In this document: in pieces, positions 24,901-37,600 of the stretch
Position numbering within the stretch: the first letter of the stretch is position 1
Layout: each line of letters starts with the position of its first letter
Assembly (NCBI GenBank): GCA_951230915.1
Contig: OX579634.1
Location: 14,472,725-14,536,724, forward strand
DNA: 64,000 nucleotides
Source: Antitrichia curtipendula
Taxonomy: Eukaryota > Streptophyta > Bryopsida > Hypnales > Leucodontaceae
Direction: 5' to 3'
The notes under the pieces: model-generated
The model's database searches: none
The model's input: the letters and a program-made list of their open reading frames with translations, nothing else
What the model was told of the DNA's origin: nothing
Translations under genes and position numbers: made by a program

Positions 24901-25297
24901 GTGTCTTACTTTTCAGTGCAATAACTGTAGCTTCTTGGTCGAGTCTTTTGCTTTTTTCATGTAATTTCTCTCGCTTTACTGGTTGTAACTTAACCCTTGA
25001 ACGACGAGCCGGTCACCGTGGAAATCATCTGTTTTGGTACCGTGTGAATTGTTGGCTTACAATGAATTGTTGGCTTAAAATAATGCAAAGTCAAACTACT
25101 GTAGATGGCCTTCCCTTTTCACACAAAATTTGGAGGATGAATAGTTGCACTTCTGTCCTGCATTCTTTGTCATTCATCGGCCGGAAAACGTCCTCCGCGT
25201 CCTCCGCGTCGTTTATGGGTTAAGGCATGAACAGCTTGTCTCGTTCTACATTTTCTGAACACATCCGTGGGATGCCAGGTATAAACGCAGGAAGTAG
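18996..25297 (+). CDS. RH28: DEAD-box RNA helicase, Drs1/DDX27/RH28 type
   Basis: Eighteen exons give 797 residues: 18996-19601, 19728-19796, 19901-20007, 20181-20259, 20656-20829, 20989-21137, 21376-21471, 21739-21841, 22142-22204, 22536-22597, 22747-22843, 22930-23048, 23320-23362, 23490-23582, 23987-24085, 24334-24429, 24577-24896 and 25279-25297. All phases agree and all introns are GT-AG. An acidic N-terminus (about 25-145) precedes the core: PTPIQ of the Q motif (197-201), AVTGSGKT (219-226), PTREL (254-258), TPGR (303-306), DEAD (328-331), SAT (359-361), ATDVAARGLD (476-485) and HRVGRTAR (506-513). A long Lys/Arg-rich tail ends KSRYKRRK. These are the features of nucleolar Drs1/DDX27 helicases, which remodel pre-60S ribosomal particles. 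The length is close to Arabidopsis RH28. The last coding exon is only 19 nt; retaining its intron would replace the final residues with SVSYFSVQ and stop at 24924. Confidence 0.95.
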
Positions 25298-26221
25298 GAC
25301 TATCAAATGGTCGATATGCTGCTGGAGAACAGAATTCTGGTCGCTCAGAGACTTTTAGCCACGGGGTCTGGGTTCTAACTTGCAGCTGGTACGTAATGTA
25401 AAATTTTTAGGCTGGAGAGAACCCACACCCACTTTCTAACATTCTTTCCTTAGCGAAGTCAGCCGAGTGTATTCCCTTATAGAACAGGACCAATTTAATC
25501 ACAACATCCCTTGAAATAATATTCGCTTTCTTCATTTGCTTTTGAGACCTCTTAATGCTCAAAACTGATGAGATCGTTTGGAGGAAGGGAAGTGCTGTTC
25601 ACCATGCCGAAGGCTTGCCTGGTCCTACACTTTTCGTAAAACTGGGAAGGGCCCGTTTCGACTGCGGGGTATCTCAAGACTTTGATAGGATTTGGGGTTC
25701 TGACAGTGCGACTTGGTCTAGAAAAGAGATGGAGGTTACTTGATTCTACTCCGCTGGATAGAGGCCATCCTTCTTTCCAATTTTGATACTCAACTGACAT
25801 GCTAACAACTAACTTTTGCTCTTCCCTGAAGTGGCAGCAATGGCACTCGCTGTAAGGAAAGCAGTGTGACCCTCTGCAATGATTTTATTTTCATTTGTTC
25901 CCAGATTGGAAAATAGATGAACTTGTCGACAGACACCCTTATTACGCTTTACGTAAAACGTTTGCCATAATGGAGCATGAAACAATGCAACATTTGAATA
26001 TTGTATGCAAAAGTTATGAAGGGTTGAGTTTTTTTTGGTAGAAGTTCTAAAATTGTTTCTCACATAAATACATCTTGAGTTTGGAGATAAATCCATAGTG
26101 ATGACGGTGGTTTTGGGTTAGTGATGCATTTGAGGTGTCCACATTTCAACATATTGTCTTGTACATCTTGCAAGTTATATTTTGTTTTTGGTAATAGACA
26201 TTTTTCTATTGCCTATGACAC
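25298..26221. other. Helicase 3' flank and intergenic DNA
   Basis: No second gene was recognised. The first few hundred bases are probably 3' untranslated region. Near 25.99-26.02 kb, on the minus strand, there is another copy of the dispersed TAACTTTTGCAT core. Confidence 0.5.
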
Positions 26222-28345
26222 TAAGGGCGGGTTTATACACGCCCTGGGGCCGGATGGAAGGCCGGCCGGATTTGCCTTCAATCCGGCCTTCAATCCGGAC
26301 CCAATTCACCACTCCGGCCTTAGATAATGTAAAGTGGTTAGGCCGGATTTGGGGGCCAGATTGAGGATTCATCACTCCGGCCCCAAGTAATGTAAAGTGG
26401 TGAAGTTGAATTCTAGGGCCGGATTGAGGATTAATGTGCTCTTGTATTTTCTTAATGTTCAAATAAAAAAACATAAAACATGAATATTTCCTTTCTCTTC
26501 TTATTTTTTCTATTTCAAAAGAATAAAAGAGAGATTTTTGTTTTTTATTTTTTTATTTTTTTTTATTTGTTCAATTTCAAACATAGAAAAGATAGTTTTA
26601 AGATTTTTTTAAAACCCTTTTTTTTATTCCTACTTTATCTATTTCAAAAATAGAATAGAGATTTTTTAATATTTTAAAATGTTTTTGTTTTCTTTCCTAT
26701 CTTCTATTGGGAAAAAAAAATTATTTGATTTGAATTTTTTCCTTTCTCTTCTTGTTTTTGTATTCCGAAAGAAAGAATTAAAAACAAAAATAAAAGCTTG
26801 GAACTTTTCCTTTCCTTTCTTATTTTTTCTATTTAATTTTTAATTTTTTAAAATCATATTTAAATGAAAGTAGACTTCATTTATTATAATATGTTTTTTT
26901 GATTATTTATATAGTCAATGTACATTAAGTCACATTCCCTATTTTCCTACTTTTGTAACATGGTGACTATACAAATGCAGAATGTTTTAAAGTAAACATG
27001 CCTATATAAGACATAATGAATGTTTTGCCTTTATTACAATTGGCAAAATAATTCAAATTTTTTTCCATACAAACATAATAGTGAGAAATAAAGAGAGTAG
27101 TTGAATTTTTTATTTACAAAGTATGAATTTTTTATAATTTTTGAAGTATATTGTCCAATTGACTTAAAAGAGTCTATAAACTACACCAAAACCAACAAAA
27201 AGTTAGTGTATGCTTGATGGCTATCCTACTACCTAAAGCAGTTTCAATATTTTATAACAGGGTCACAACATAAAGGAAGAAAAAAATCAATTACTTTGAT
27301 GAATTGGTACTAAAAAGGTAGAAGTTTCTAAATTAATCACTAATAGCTCCATCACCCAAGACATTGATTTTGGCCACTAATCAACCTAATTAAGTCCTAA
27401 TTTCATCTATTGAATTTTTTTTGTCATGGGTTGATGTAAGACTCTAATGGGTCATTTCCTAGGTGCATGTCATAGGTGGTTTGCCTATCATATGCAAATT
27501 TATCTTAGTATCATTAGTATTTTTCCTTACTTTCAAGTTCAATCTCAATTCTATATTGACACTTAATATGCAAATAGCCCTAATTATTTTTTAATTATTT
27601 TTTGGGGAAAGAATTGGGTCTAGACTCAAGGTGCAAAGCATGTGGATTTTAATTATAGAATATTTTAGTAAAAAATAAAAATAAAAATAAAAATTCTAAT
27701 GTTTTTTCTTGAAGTTTTTTTCTTATGTTGAAATTCTTTTTTAAATTATTATTTTTTAATTTAAAAACAAAAATAATTTTTTTAGAAAATTTCATTACAA
27801 TTATCTCCAGTGGCTCTATTAACAGGGGCTCTATTAACATACTGTATGGCTAGTCACTGCCTTTGTTGCAACTCTATAATCCCATAAATGAAAAATAATT
27901 ATTGATTACTAATTAGCAGTAAAATCAGTGACAGAACGTAAATCTTCAGTCTGACAGAACAAGCAGACCAAAACTCTCTTGTTTCACTTCTTATCTAGTT
28001 TATTTGTAAAATCAAAGAGTTCGTAAATAAAATAAAAAATAAAATTCTTTTCATTAATGGTGGAGATTTGTACAATCTAATGGAGGAGCCCAATTTGGCC
28101 CCAATCCGGCCCTAGATGGGAAATCGGGTCACCCAAAACCTCGTCCCGATTGCTCCTCTGGGGCCGGATGGTTTGGCGCCAAAACTATGCCACCTAAGGC
28201 GACACGTAAGATGAGTGGTGGTTTCAATCCGACCCTAGTATAAAGCCCTTGGGCTGAATTTGGAGAAATTGAGACATCCTATTGGTTCAAACTTGGAGAG
28301 TTCCGGCCGGCCTTCAATCCGGCCCCAAGTATAAACCGGCCCTAA
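26222..28345. mobile_element. PIF/Harbinger-like element, 2.1 kb, non-autonomous
   Basis: TAA at 26222-26224 and 28343-28345 flank a 2118-bp element. The left end GGGCGGGTTTATAC and the right end (reverse complement GGGCCGGTTTATAC) are inverted repeats. Both continue into a shared GGGGCCGGAT-GAAGGCCGGCCGGA block, offset by a few bases. A 3-bp TAA/TTA duplication and GGGC-starting ends fit PIF/Harbinger. The outer ~200-260 bp on each side are GC-rich with repeated CCGGCC words, while the 1.6-kb interior is extremely AT-rich with direct repeats of CTTTCTCTTCTTATTTTTTC (about 26.49, 26.74 and 26.81 kb). No transposase frame is visible. Confidence 0.75.
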
Positions 28346-30950
28346 GAAGACATGAAGTTGCAATGTTTGTAAAAAATAGAGATTTGTTGATACTATTGGC
28401 ATGTCAACATTTGAAGAATGTCTAGGATTGTCTAAGATATCCTAGCCATTAGTGTTTAAATCCTAAGTGTTTTAACATCCATGTTTTGAATAATGAACAA
28501 AGTGCTTTAGGTGAATGTTTTAACTAGATATCTTTTCATATTTGATCTCATGTTTTTTTAAGCAATTTTAAAGGATTCATATAAGAATTCATATTTTATA
28601 CTAGAAAATTACTTAAGAAAATCAACATACAATGTTCTTTGCTCAATGTAGTGAGAGAAACTTGTTTAATTATAAATCATACTTTCCACTATATGGTTGA
28701 TTAAAATGATCATCTTAAAATTGTGAGTCCTTGGCTTTAAAGGGTTAGAGGATAATCTGTTTTATTTTTCCAAAAAGAATTAATTAAAAAAAATAAAAAT
28801 TGGCAACTTTTCTTGATATAAGTAATATTTTTTTTCTTCTACAGCATTTTAAATTAAATTAAATTTTTTTTTCAATATCAATTTTAATTTTAATTTTGTT
28901 TGTATTAGTAGTTGAGATATCTATGACCACCAAAACAAGGGGATATCTTCATAGAGCCTTCTCCAATTGTTTGTGTAAAGATCAAGAGTTGCAGCATTTT
29001 GATCAGGGTAGAAGATATCACACTTCAAATTTTTTGCATCTGAATTTAGAAAACTAACTAAAAGAAATTAAATTAAAAATTAAATTTGAGAATTTTTTTT
29101 AAAATTCTTTAGTCCTATCTTTTCTTTCATTTATAAGTTTGACATGTCAACATAGCTCTTCTTTATACAAACAGATAATGCCAGTTAAGTTCTAAAATCT
29201 CACTCAAATGAATTAAGTTTTTGTACAAGCTATGGTTGAGTTGGAAAATTCAATCAGATAAGAAAATGAGTTTCAATTGCATTTTTGTCATCATTCCAAT
29301 ATAATATTGAATTCATTGTTCGTATTCTCAAAAGTATCATTCAAACTAAATTTAATTGGAGTACACAATATTCAATTTAATTGGAGTGTAATATGGTTGA
29401 GTTTTTATTTCAACTCCATTGTTTGTATTGGCTTGGTTACAACTTTACAAAAAAGATGTGGGCCCAAATAGTCTCTTTTTAAATCAAACCTTTACATGAT
29501 AGTGATAAAGTATAGTATACATATAAAGGTGCATCAAGTAGTGGAGGTATGTGTTAGTTAATTTTGTTCTATTGTATAGATTTTAGGGGCCATTTTTAAT
29601 TTTCAAGGAGGAGTTTAATCAAGTAGATGAACTTTTCAACTTCAATATAAAATTTTAAATGAAAAATTAAATTAATGTGAAAAGCAAATAAACAAGACGT
29701 CATGATACATGCATCTTCTAATTCATCAAACTTTTAGGTGGAGTGGATCAATCATTTTAAATCATTTGGCATATACAAACTAAAATTAAGAAATGTACAA
29801 TTGAGCAATTGTGATGCTTTCTAATTGCTCTAATTTTTTTCTTTTCATGGGTAGTGTCTTTGAAGAGAGAGAAAGAAATTCTAATTAATGTCATTGCACA
29901 TTCCATGTGTCCACCTTTGCTTCAATTCAACTTCTTATGTAGGGAAGACCATAATCAATTCATAAAATATTAACAATTGATATAATGAATATTAGTTAAT
30001 TTAACATTATAAAAATATAGAAATAAGAAAAAGATTCAAAACCTTACAACACCTTATGACTAGTTAAAAATTATTCAAGATTTTTGTTACATAGTTGAGA
30101 GTTTTATAAAGAGTTTGATATTCTATTTATTAGTTTAGAGCCAAGAATAAAGCCAAGCTATTATTTTGTTAAAAATATATGACAATAGGAGTCCACAAAA
30201 GTAAGGAAGTTGATCCATACTTTAAAAAAATAAGAAATTGAGTTTAGTTTTGATATTGTATTAGCCTTCTCAAATTTTTTTTATTAAACTTTGCAATTTT
30301 TTTATCCCATATTTCTAGTTGATAGCCTCTTCACATACCTTTCTTGACTTATTATTGAATATCTCTAGTATAGTAGAGTTAATTATAAAAGTCTCTTAAA
30401 TTTGTAACATGGGTGTCAAAGGAAGGTTAAACTTAGAATAGTACAAAAGAAACACAATACCAAACTCCATCAATCCTAATTTGGGTGCTTCAAAGAGTTT
30501 TGTTATGGATTTTTTCAAACTTCAATTTTTGGTCGTTCAATTTACAAACTATAGGACTATCCTATGTTAGGGTCAAATTTGTTAAAAAATAATTCAAAAA
30601 ATATTCAATATATAACCTAATGAATTTTTTAGAAATTATAATGTGGTGTAATTGAATAATATAGAAAATTTTAATGAAAATAATCTAAATCCTCAAAAAA
30701 TCCACGAAGTCTTAACTATTAGTATTGATAAAGCCTTGAGTGTTGCTATAAGTTAGGGAATATTTTGAACGTGCTAAAGGTCATGAAATATTCTAAACCT
30801 TGTCAAACAAACTTCCAAAAATTGTAAAAATCGAGTTAATGAATTCAAATTTAACAACAACAACAAAAAATTTAGTATGGGGCCTAATGAATCTGACCGT
30901 AACTCTAGTGAGTTTCACTTCATCCCCCTTCTAATCACATCCCCCTTCTA
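28346..30950. other. AT-rich intergenic DNA, nothing recognised
   Basis: About 2.6 kb are strongly AT-rich. Frames are short and show no motif, and no structured repeat was identified by eye. Confidence 0.6.
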
Positions 30951-31652
30951 AAGTAAACATGAGGCCCACCTTTTTTTGACGTGACGAAGTTTTGCCGCAA
31001 GCGGTGGAGATGCTCAGGTACCGGCGAGCCTTTACACACCTCCCTCGCGATTTGCCCAAGTGAGAGAAGCGCCTTTTATTTGTTGATTTTTTTTGTTTAT
31101 CAGAGTTTGGAGGCGCCATATCCGTTGCGTCCTCGTTTCCTTCGCTCTTTCTCTGTCGTGCCGGCGTTGCTGTCTTGCGCTTCTTCTTCACGCGAGTCTT
31201 GGGCGAGCAGGGCGTCGGCCTGCTGCGAGCGAGCGAGCGAGCGATTCGGACAAGCAGGCAGGCGGAGCGTTTCAGTTTCGTGCATTTCCAGGACGTGCGG
31301 TTTTTGTTTGGACAGAGGCTAGGGTTTGGAGCACCTCTCCGGTTAAGGAGGTTAGGGTTTGGACCTGCGTGGGAGTTGCGAGATTATAACGGAGGGATTG
31401 ATTCATCATAAGGAATAATATTCTGTCAGGTGAGGTTTGGTGAAACGAGAACAGAAATCGTGCCTGTGAGCGCCTGTTTCGGTCGGGAAGGTCTCGTGTG
31501 AGATTGGTGAAAATCCTCTTCAGGGCGGAGGGTTCGGCGGTTGACGGAATTTTTTTGTCCAGCCAGTCGAGCTGGAGGTGGCACAGGCTGTGAAGGTGCA
31601 TCTGAAAAAGATAGAGTCTGATAATGTGCCCCAAGGCCTGGGCCGGGACAGC
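30951..31652 (+). promoter_or_regulatory. Promoter and 5' leader region of the HUB gene
   Basis: Base composition changes abruptly from very AT-rich to GC-rich at about 30.96 kb, which marks the promoter/leader of the downstream gene. Two telo-box cores (TAGGGTTT) lie at 31320-31327 and 31353-31360. The transcription start is not determinable. Several open frames cross this stretch but lack protein motifs, and I treat them as chance. Confidence 0.5.
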
Positions 31653-34600
31653 ATGGGAAGTACAGAGGAACCCGAGCGCAAGCGGCGCCACCTCAATCAC
31701 CATCACCCGGCCTCGCCCCCGCTTAAAAAGCCGGCTATTACATCCGCCTCGGACGAAAAGAAGGTATCCTGATTCGTTGGTTTCGTTGACGTGATTTTGA
31801 TTTCATTAAAAATCCTGGGAGCTTTCATTGTTTAACGTTGGCGAATTCTGCATGAGTTAGACTTCCTATGGCAAATTTGAGGCACTTCTAGTTCGCAAGT
31901 AGTCGGGCATGAGGACAAGTCTTGGCAAATTTACGCAGTAGGGATTGTAATAAGGATTGCTCGTCGTGTCGGTACCGTCGTGATGGACGAATTCTCTTTA
32001 TCACGATGTTGTAGAAGCAAGTTTGAATCCATAGGTTAGACTCGAGTCTCGGAACTGGGAACGATTACTTTGACCGACTTTGACCGTAACCTCGTCCTGT
32101 ACTTTTGTCGGTGGGCTAGTGTGAATTCTTAGATTTTGTTGTGATTTCTGTGCAATACGATTATGATTTAGAAGAAATTCAGATATTGTTGCAATTGTGG
32201 TTATTCTTCTTATGATCATCGTCTTGCAACGCACTTTCAATATTTTATCAGGCAATTCTTTACGTCCGAGGTGGAGTAATATGGTTAATTGAGTTCAAGA
32301 ATCATCAGTGTGTATCTAAAGTTCTCACCGAGTTCAGGTGGGGAGATGGTCGTAGATAATTGCTTATACTCAGAGCACCGGTTCGTGTACACTCACGTGG
32401 TACTTTACCATATTACTCCACCTTCCCCTATTATATTATGCTTGGTTTAGTTAATCCACGCCTGATTCATTTTTCCCACATTTTTTTAAAGAATGATGAA
32501 GTTCGATCCCTGTGTGATATATATGAGTGATGATGACTTATTTGTTTACTTATTGTTTTCTATTAGGGTTAGCTCACTGAATCTTGAAGAAGGTCACTTA
32601 CAAGGAGAGGGTTCTTGCAGATGGATCCAGCGATGCTGCAGTATCAAAACCAGCAGTTAGTCCAGCAGCTGGATCATCAGCGTTCAGAGATCAGCGCTTT
32701 TAAGAGTAGGTGCGGTCAATTCAAAATCAAGCAGGCCTCTTATGATGAGACTCTCATCACAGTCAATCGTGCATGGACTGCGGTTAGTGCTTCACCTTTT
32801 TCCCGTCACCGTCAGTACTCGGATGTCCTTTTTACCAGAATATCTATACGGGCTATATTATATTTAGGATATCAGATAAGATCAGAGTGATGAAATTGTG
32901 ACAGGGCGTTTCGTTGTATTCAACGTGCATTGGAGCTTTCAGAACTTACAGTATTCACTGTCAAATAGAGGTTATTTTGTAGTTTTGAGTTGTTAGATTT
33001 GTACTCGGAGATTCTGTTGTATTGAGTTTCTGCCGGTGGCGTACAGCTTGAGGACCACTTAGAGTTGCTTGCGGTCCGCGCAAATGCCCCCATAAATGGT
33101 CTACGAGTGCTGGAGCCCTTGCCTCCTATTAAGGGTAATACGCATTTCACCAACTCATTTGAGAATTTTTACTGAGGAGATGGATGGAGCATTTTGCCCC
33201 TGATGACAGTTCTGTTCAGAATTGCGTTAATTGTGATGCTCCTCTCAAACTGTTGGCTAGGTGTAAGCTTGGCATTCTGAAGATTTATCAGTTTTAATCA
33301 ATCTTGAATGCTCTGTCCTTGCTACTATTTGTTCTTTATTATATCGCTTCGTCTGCCTTTTTCTGGCTGCAGATCAATATCACCGGTTTAATAATGTTTT
33401 TTTAATAGCACATGTCCAATCCAAGCCGTCCTAAAGCGTAGGATGTCTTCTTTCTCGTGTCTGTTTTGCCTACAGAGAGGACTGGTGCTGCTGTTCCGCC
33501 CGAAGAGACATTTCTGCAGAGGCTCTTGGAGAGGGGGGCTACTGAGAGTAGCAACAGTGAAGAAATTAGTAATGGGTCAGCAGAGGAGACTCGTCTAGCT
33601 TCTAGAAAGGCTTTGACTTTGAAAACAATGAAGTGTCTGCTGGAAGCCATTGACGTTCAACGAGCAAAAAATGACGAGATTGCAGCGTCCTTACGAAATG
33701 TTGTGAGTCCACACGGTGAGTTTTTGTTTGGATGTAGGGACGGCATCCATACCTCTTTTTTGAATTATACATAGTTCGTACTGTTCTTATATGTACTACA
33801 CACAGGATATTGTTTTTCTGTGGCACAGTTTCTGAGCTTATCAAATTGTTACAGGGATTACTGTTTGAAGCTGTAAGTGCATCTGCAATAAATATTATTA
33901 ACGCACCTAGCTAGATACTATTCATAAATCACTTAACAAGAAGTTGAGTACGCACCATAGTTATTAAAGACGAATCATATATTTTTTATGTTACGAGGTT
34001 GATACGATGTTTGGAATATGCTACAGAAGCCGGACGAATTCTGGAGAAAATGATGGAGGACTCACGTACAGAAATAACGAAGTTAAGGTGTGTAATGGAT
34101 GCATTGCATTCGAAACACAAAGAAATGTCCGCTGAAATCGGCACTGCTCGGGATCTTCAAGTCAAAGATCAATCTGAGATCAATCGACTTGCTGGTATGT
34201 ACATGCTTCGGCATTTGATAGATGTGGGAATGCAAATTGGTTGTCTATTGAATCTGGCTTGCCTATTATCACGTGGAAGTAAGAAGATTGATGTAAATCA
34301 GACTTTGTGTAGGCTGTATTGTCTATGAGAATATTTCCATCTTGGGTATCCTCACAATTTCGAAACTGCTTTTCTTCATTTAAGATTTATTATGATCAGT
34401 TCTTTATGATGTATATTGCATAGTATTTCCTACTAGGGAGGAGAATTTTAAGTGGTTGTTGTCTCTTGTATCATACCTCACTGTCATGATTCTAGGAGAC
34501 TTGTCTTCGATTTATTAGTTTCAATTTGTATCTTACATGAATATCTTTCCAGGTGAGCTAGAGGAGACAGCAAGTGAGCTGGAAATGTGTAGACGGAAGC

Positions 34601-37600
34601 TAGCAACAGTGCGCAGTCAAAAGGAAGCTGGAGCTATTGCACCGCCTGGAGGAGGTGCGGCTCAGCTTGGTTTTAAGATTGAAGGTGGAGATCGAATCTC
34701 GGGAACCGACAGGGTTTCAAGAGAAGCTCGTGAATTGGCAGCTGCACTAGAAGAAACAAAGGTGCAGCTTATGGTTGTACTTGCTGGTCTCATTTCCATT
34801 TGCATTTCATTTTCTGTAAAATTCGATGTCACAGAAGTTTTTATGAAGTAATATATATTATTTTGGCAGCCTCTCATGGTTGTGTGACAGGTCTCGAGAG
34901 TACCTTATTGTAGTTAGTTCTATGTTTAGCATGTACCTTCACTTGTCTTTTCGGTTTTGGTCTCTAACTCCTCTGTGAGTTACCTGTTGAAATCAAGGTC
35001 AAGTCATGTAAAAAATTGCTATTTATTTACCTCCTGTGAGGCGTAGACTATTAAGTTCAGGTCTTTAATTAAGTGTTTTGGAAATATAACTTTTTCTTCT
35101 TCAGACTTTGGCGTCGAGAAGGCTGAATGAGCTGCAAGAAGCACTTCAGACACAGTTGAACCTCTCCCAACGACTGCAGCGGATGCAGGTTAGATACGAT
35201 TTCTTTGTACACTTCTATCTGTTATTCGCATATTACACATAGGCATGGTGTCCAACAGCAGGCTGAAGTAGAGTGCATATGGTTAGCACATATATACTTT
35301 GCCCTGGAACGTGATAATGTAATACCTTTCTGTATTCCTATTCAATCATTTGAGGCGATTAATCCCTTGTGCATGTTTGGACATGGTCACGACAGGATGC
35401 CCTACTCGATGAACACAGGATCTTGTCATCTCGTCCTTATGTCGTACTCAACGACCAAGCTCAATTCTTAAAGAGCGAGGTTGGACGGTATCGAGATCTG
35501 GTGGACAAGCTTCAGGTATGTTCTTGACGTGAGTCGTCTATTATGACGTTGCATTAGCTTTCATTCAACATTTTCAAAGTATTTTCAATGATCAAGTTAG
35601 CTCTTTCATATAATTAGGAGCCCTAATGTTTGATGGAATTATTGCAGAGTGAACGTGATGCAATGTCTCGGCGAGAGAAAGAGGTTCTATTGAAGGCAGA
35701 GGCTGGTGAGGCAGCCCGCAGGGCTAGTGCTATTGCAGATGCGAGAGCTGCAGAACTAGAAAGCAAACTGCAAGAGTGCATGACAGATCGGGATGCGTTG
35801 CAACTCAGACTAGAGGATGCCACTCAATCTTCAGGTAGAACATTGGAATTTATATTCCTTGGATATATAAAGTATAGTGCTCTACATCTCAGGCATCCAA
35901 TATGACCACCAGTGTTGATAGGTGAGCTTAGATTTGCTGAAGTTTTGAATCCTGTACAGTTTACCTTGTTTAAACCTGTGTTTTAAACCATTTATAGGAA
36001 GGAGGGATGCAGTACCTGAATTGCAAGTGATGATCTCCACACTTCACAAGGAGATGGGCATGATGCAAGCACAGTTGAACAAGTTTAAGGAAGCAGCTCT
36101 TGAAGTGCAATCACTTAGCGCAGAGGTCCACACTCTGGCTAAAATCCTTGAAAGAAAGGTATGGTTGCATGTTACAAGGATTTTACATTCAGACTTGACA
36201 TTATGCATTGTTTAGAGAAAAGGAGAATACTAGACTGTTTGCTCCCTCTGTTACCAGTGCACAACATTTCAGGAGACTTCGTTTTTGTCTTCTTGACAGA
36301 CTGTCTCGTAAGCCGCCTGCCTTCTGCTCACTATCTCCTCTTTGTGGTTGATCCTATTTTTTTTACTTCTGTTTTACAGACATTGGAATGCAAACGTCTT
36401 TCTGATCAATATGTTGCCCAAGTCGCTGAGCTCACATCCTTGAAATCCGAGGTACGGGGTTGGGTATCTGACATTGTATTACTTGTGTGTTTCTTACCTT
36501 TAGTTTATATCCTTGATTACTAATTTTCAGATTCTGTGTTTGTTATCTTTAGTTTGATATGTATTGACCTTCCTTAATTTTGCATAGTTCATCTCTGCAA
36601 CTACATTGACACTTCATCTGATTTGAAACTCCGAAAGCAATGCCGCTCTCTTTTGTTTCGCACAAGTGTCACTGATTTTTTCATGTTTGTGCAGTTGGAA
36701 AACTTGCGACAAAGTGACCAAGAATTGCAGCTTATTTTGGAAATGTACGAGAGGGAATCAGTTGATCCAAGGTTTGTTAAATGACTTTCTTGATGAAGCC
36801 GCAGCGATATTGGTATCTCACGTTAGTATCATTGACTTCATCATTCTTGTGAATGCCTTCCTTCGTGATGCAATTTGCTTTTCACATAGCTGCTGTAAGA
36901 GTGCAGTAACTTTGATACATGAGATTAATTTTGGGAAGTGGGAATGCAGGAGTATGCTGGAGTTGGAGCAAGACCATTGTAGAACATTGGTGCAAGTTGA
37001 GCTCTTGAAGAGAGAACTTGATGAGCATGGCTTAGAGCTTCGGGTGAAAGCTGCGAATGAAGCTGAGTCTGCATGTCAACAAAGACTTGCTGCTGCTGAA
37101 GCTGAAATTGCTGAACATCGTCAAAGGCTAGATGAATCAGAAAGGTCTGATCCCAGCTCTATTTTTCCGTTCCTTCCTCACACATTTGTTACTCGCGATA
37201 TATCTGCATTCATCCGAGGTTTAATCACGTTTGCTGCTGAACTAGCTACGGGTTATTGCCTGATTTTGATTAGAGGAATCGCTATCCAAATTTGAACAGA
37301 GCAACACATACTATGAGGGCAGTGGACGTGAGTTCAAGATGATCTAAAATATTCTAACTTGTCTCAAATGTGAATCTGCTGGAAAGTTTTAGTACTCTTA
37401 AATCGTCTTTGCTGTTTTTATGCTATTCATTGCTGCCTTCTGGTGTTTGAAGCCTGTCTTCAGTCCAGGAACCACTGTATCATCTTTATACGAGATTCCA
37501 TGTTGAGTCATAATAGTCATTGCCGCATATGTGCATATATCTATATACTCCATTGCAGGGATATGCTCACTTAAGTGCTCTTCGTGCAGGATGACCATGG

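Noticed and set aside
31578..31652. An upstream in-frame extension of the HUB protein starting at a GTG
   Set aside because: The ATG at 31653 begins the conserved MGSTEEPERKRRH start, and the upstream residues have no counterpart in HUB proteins.
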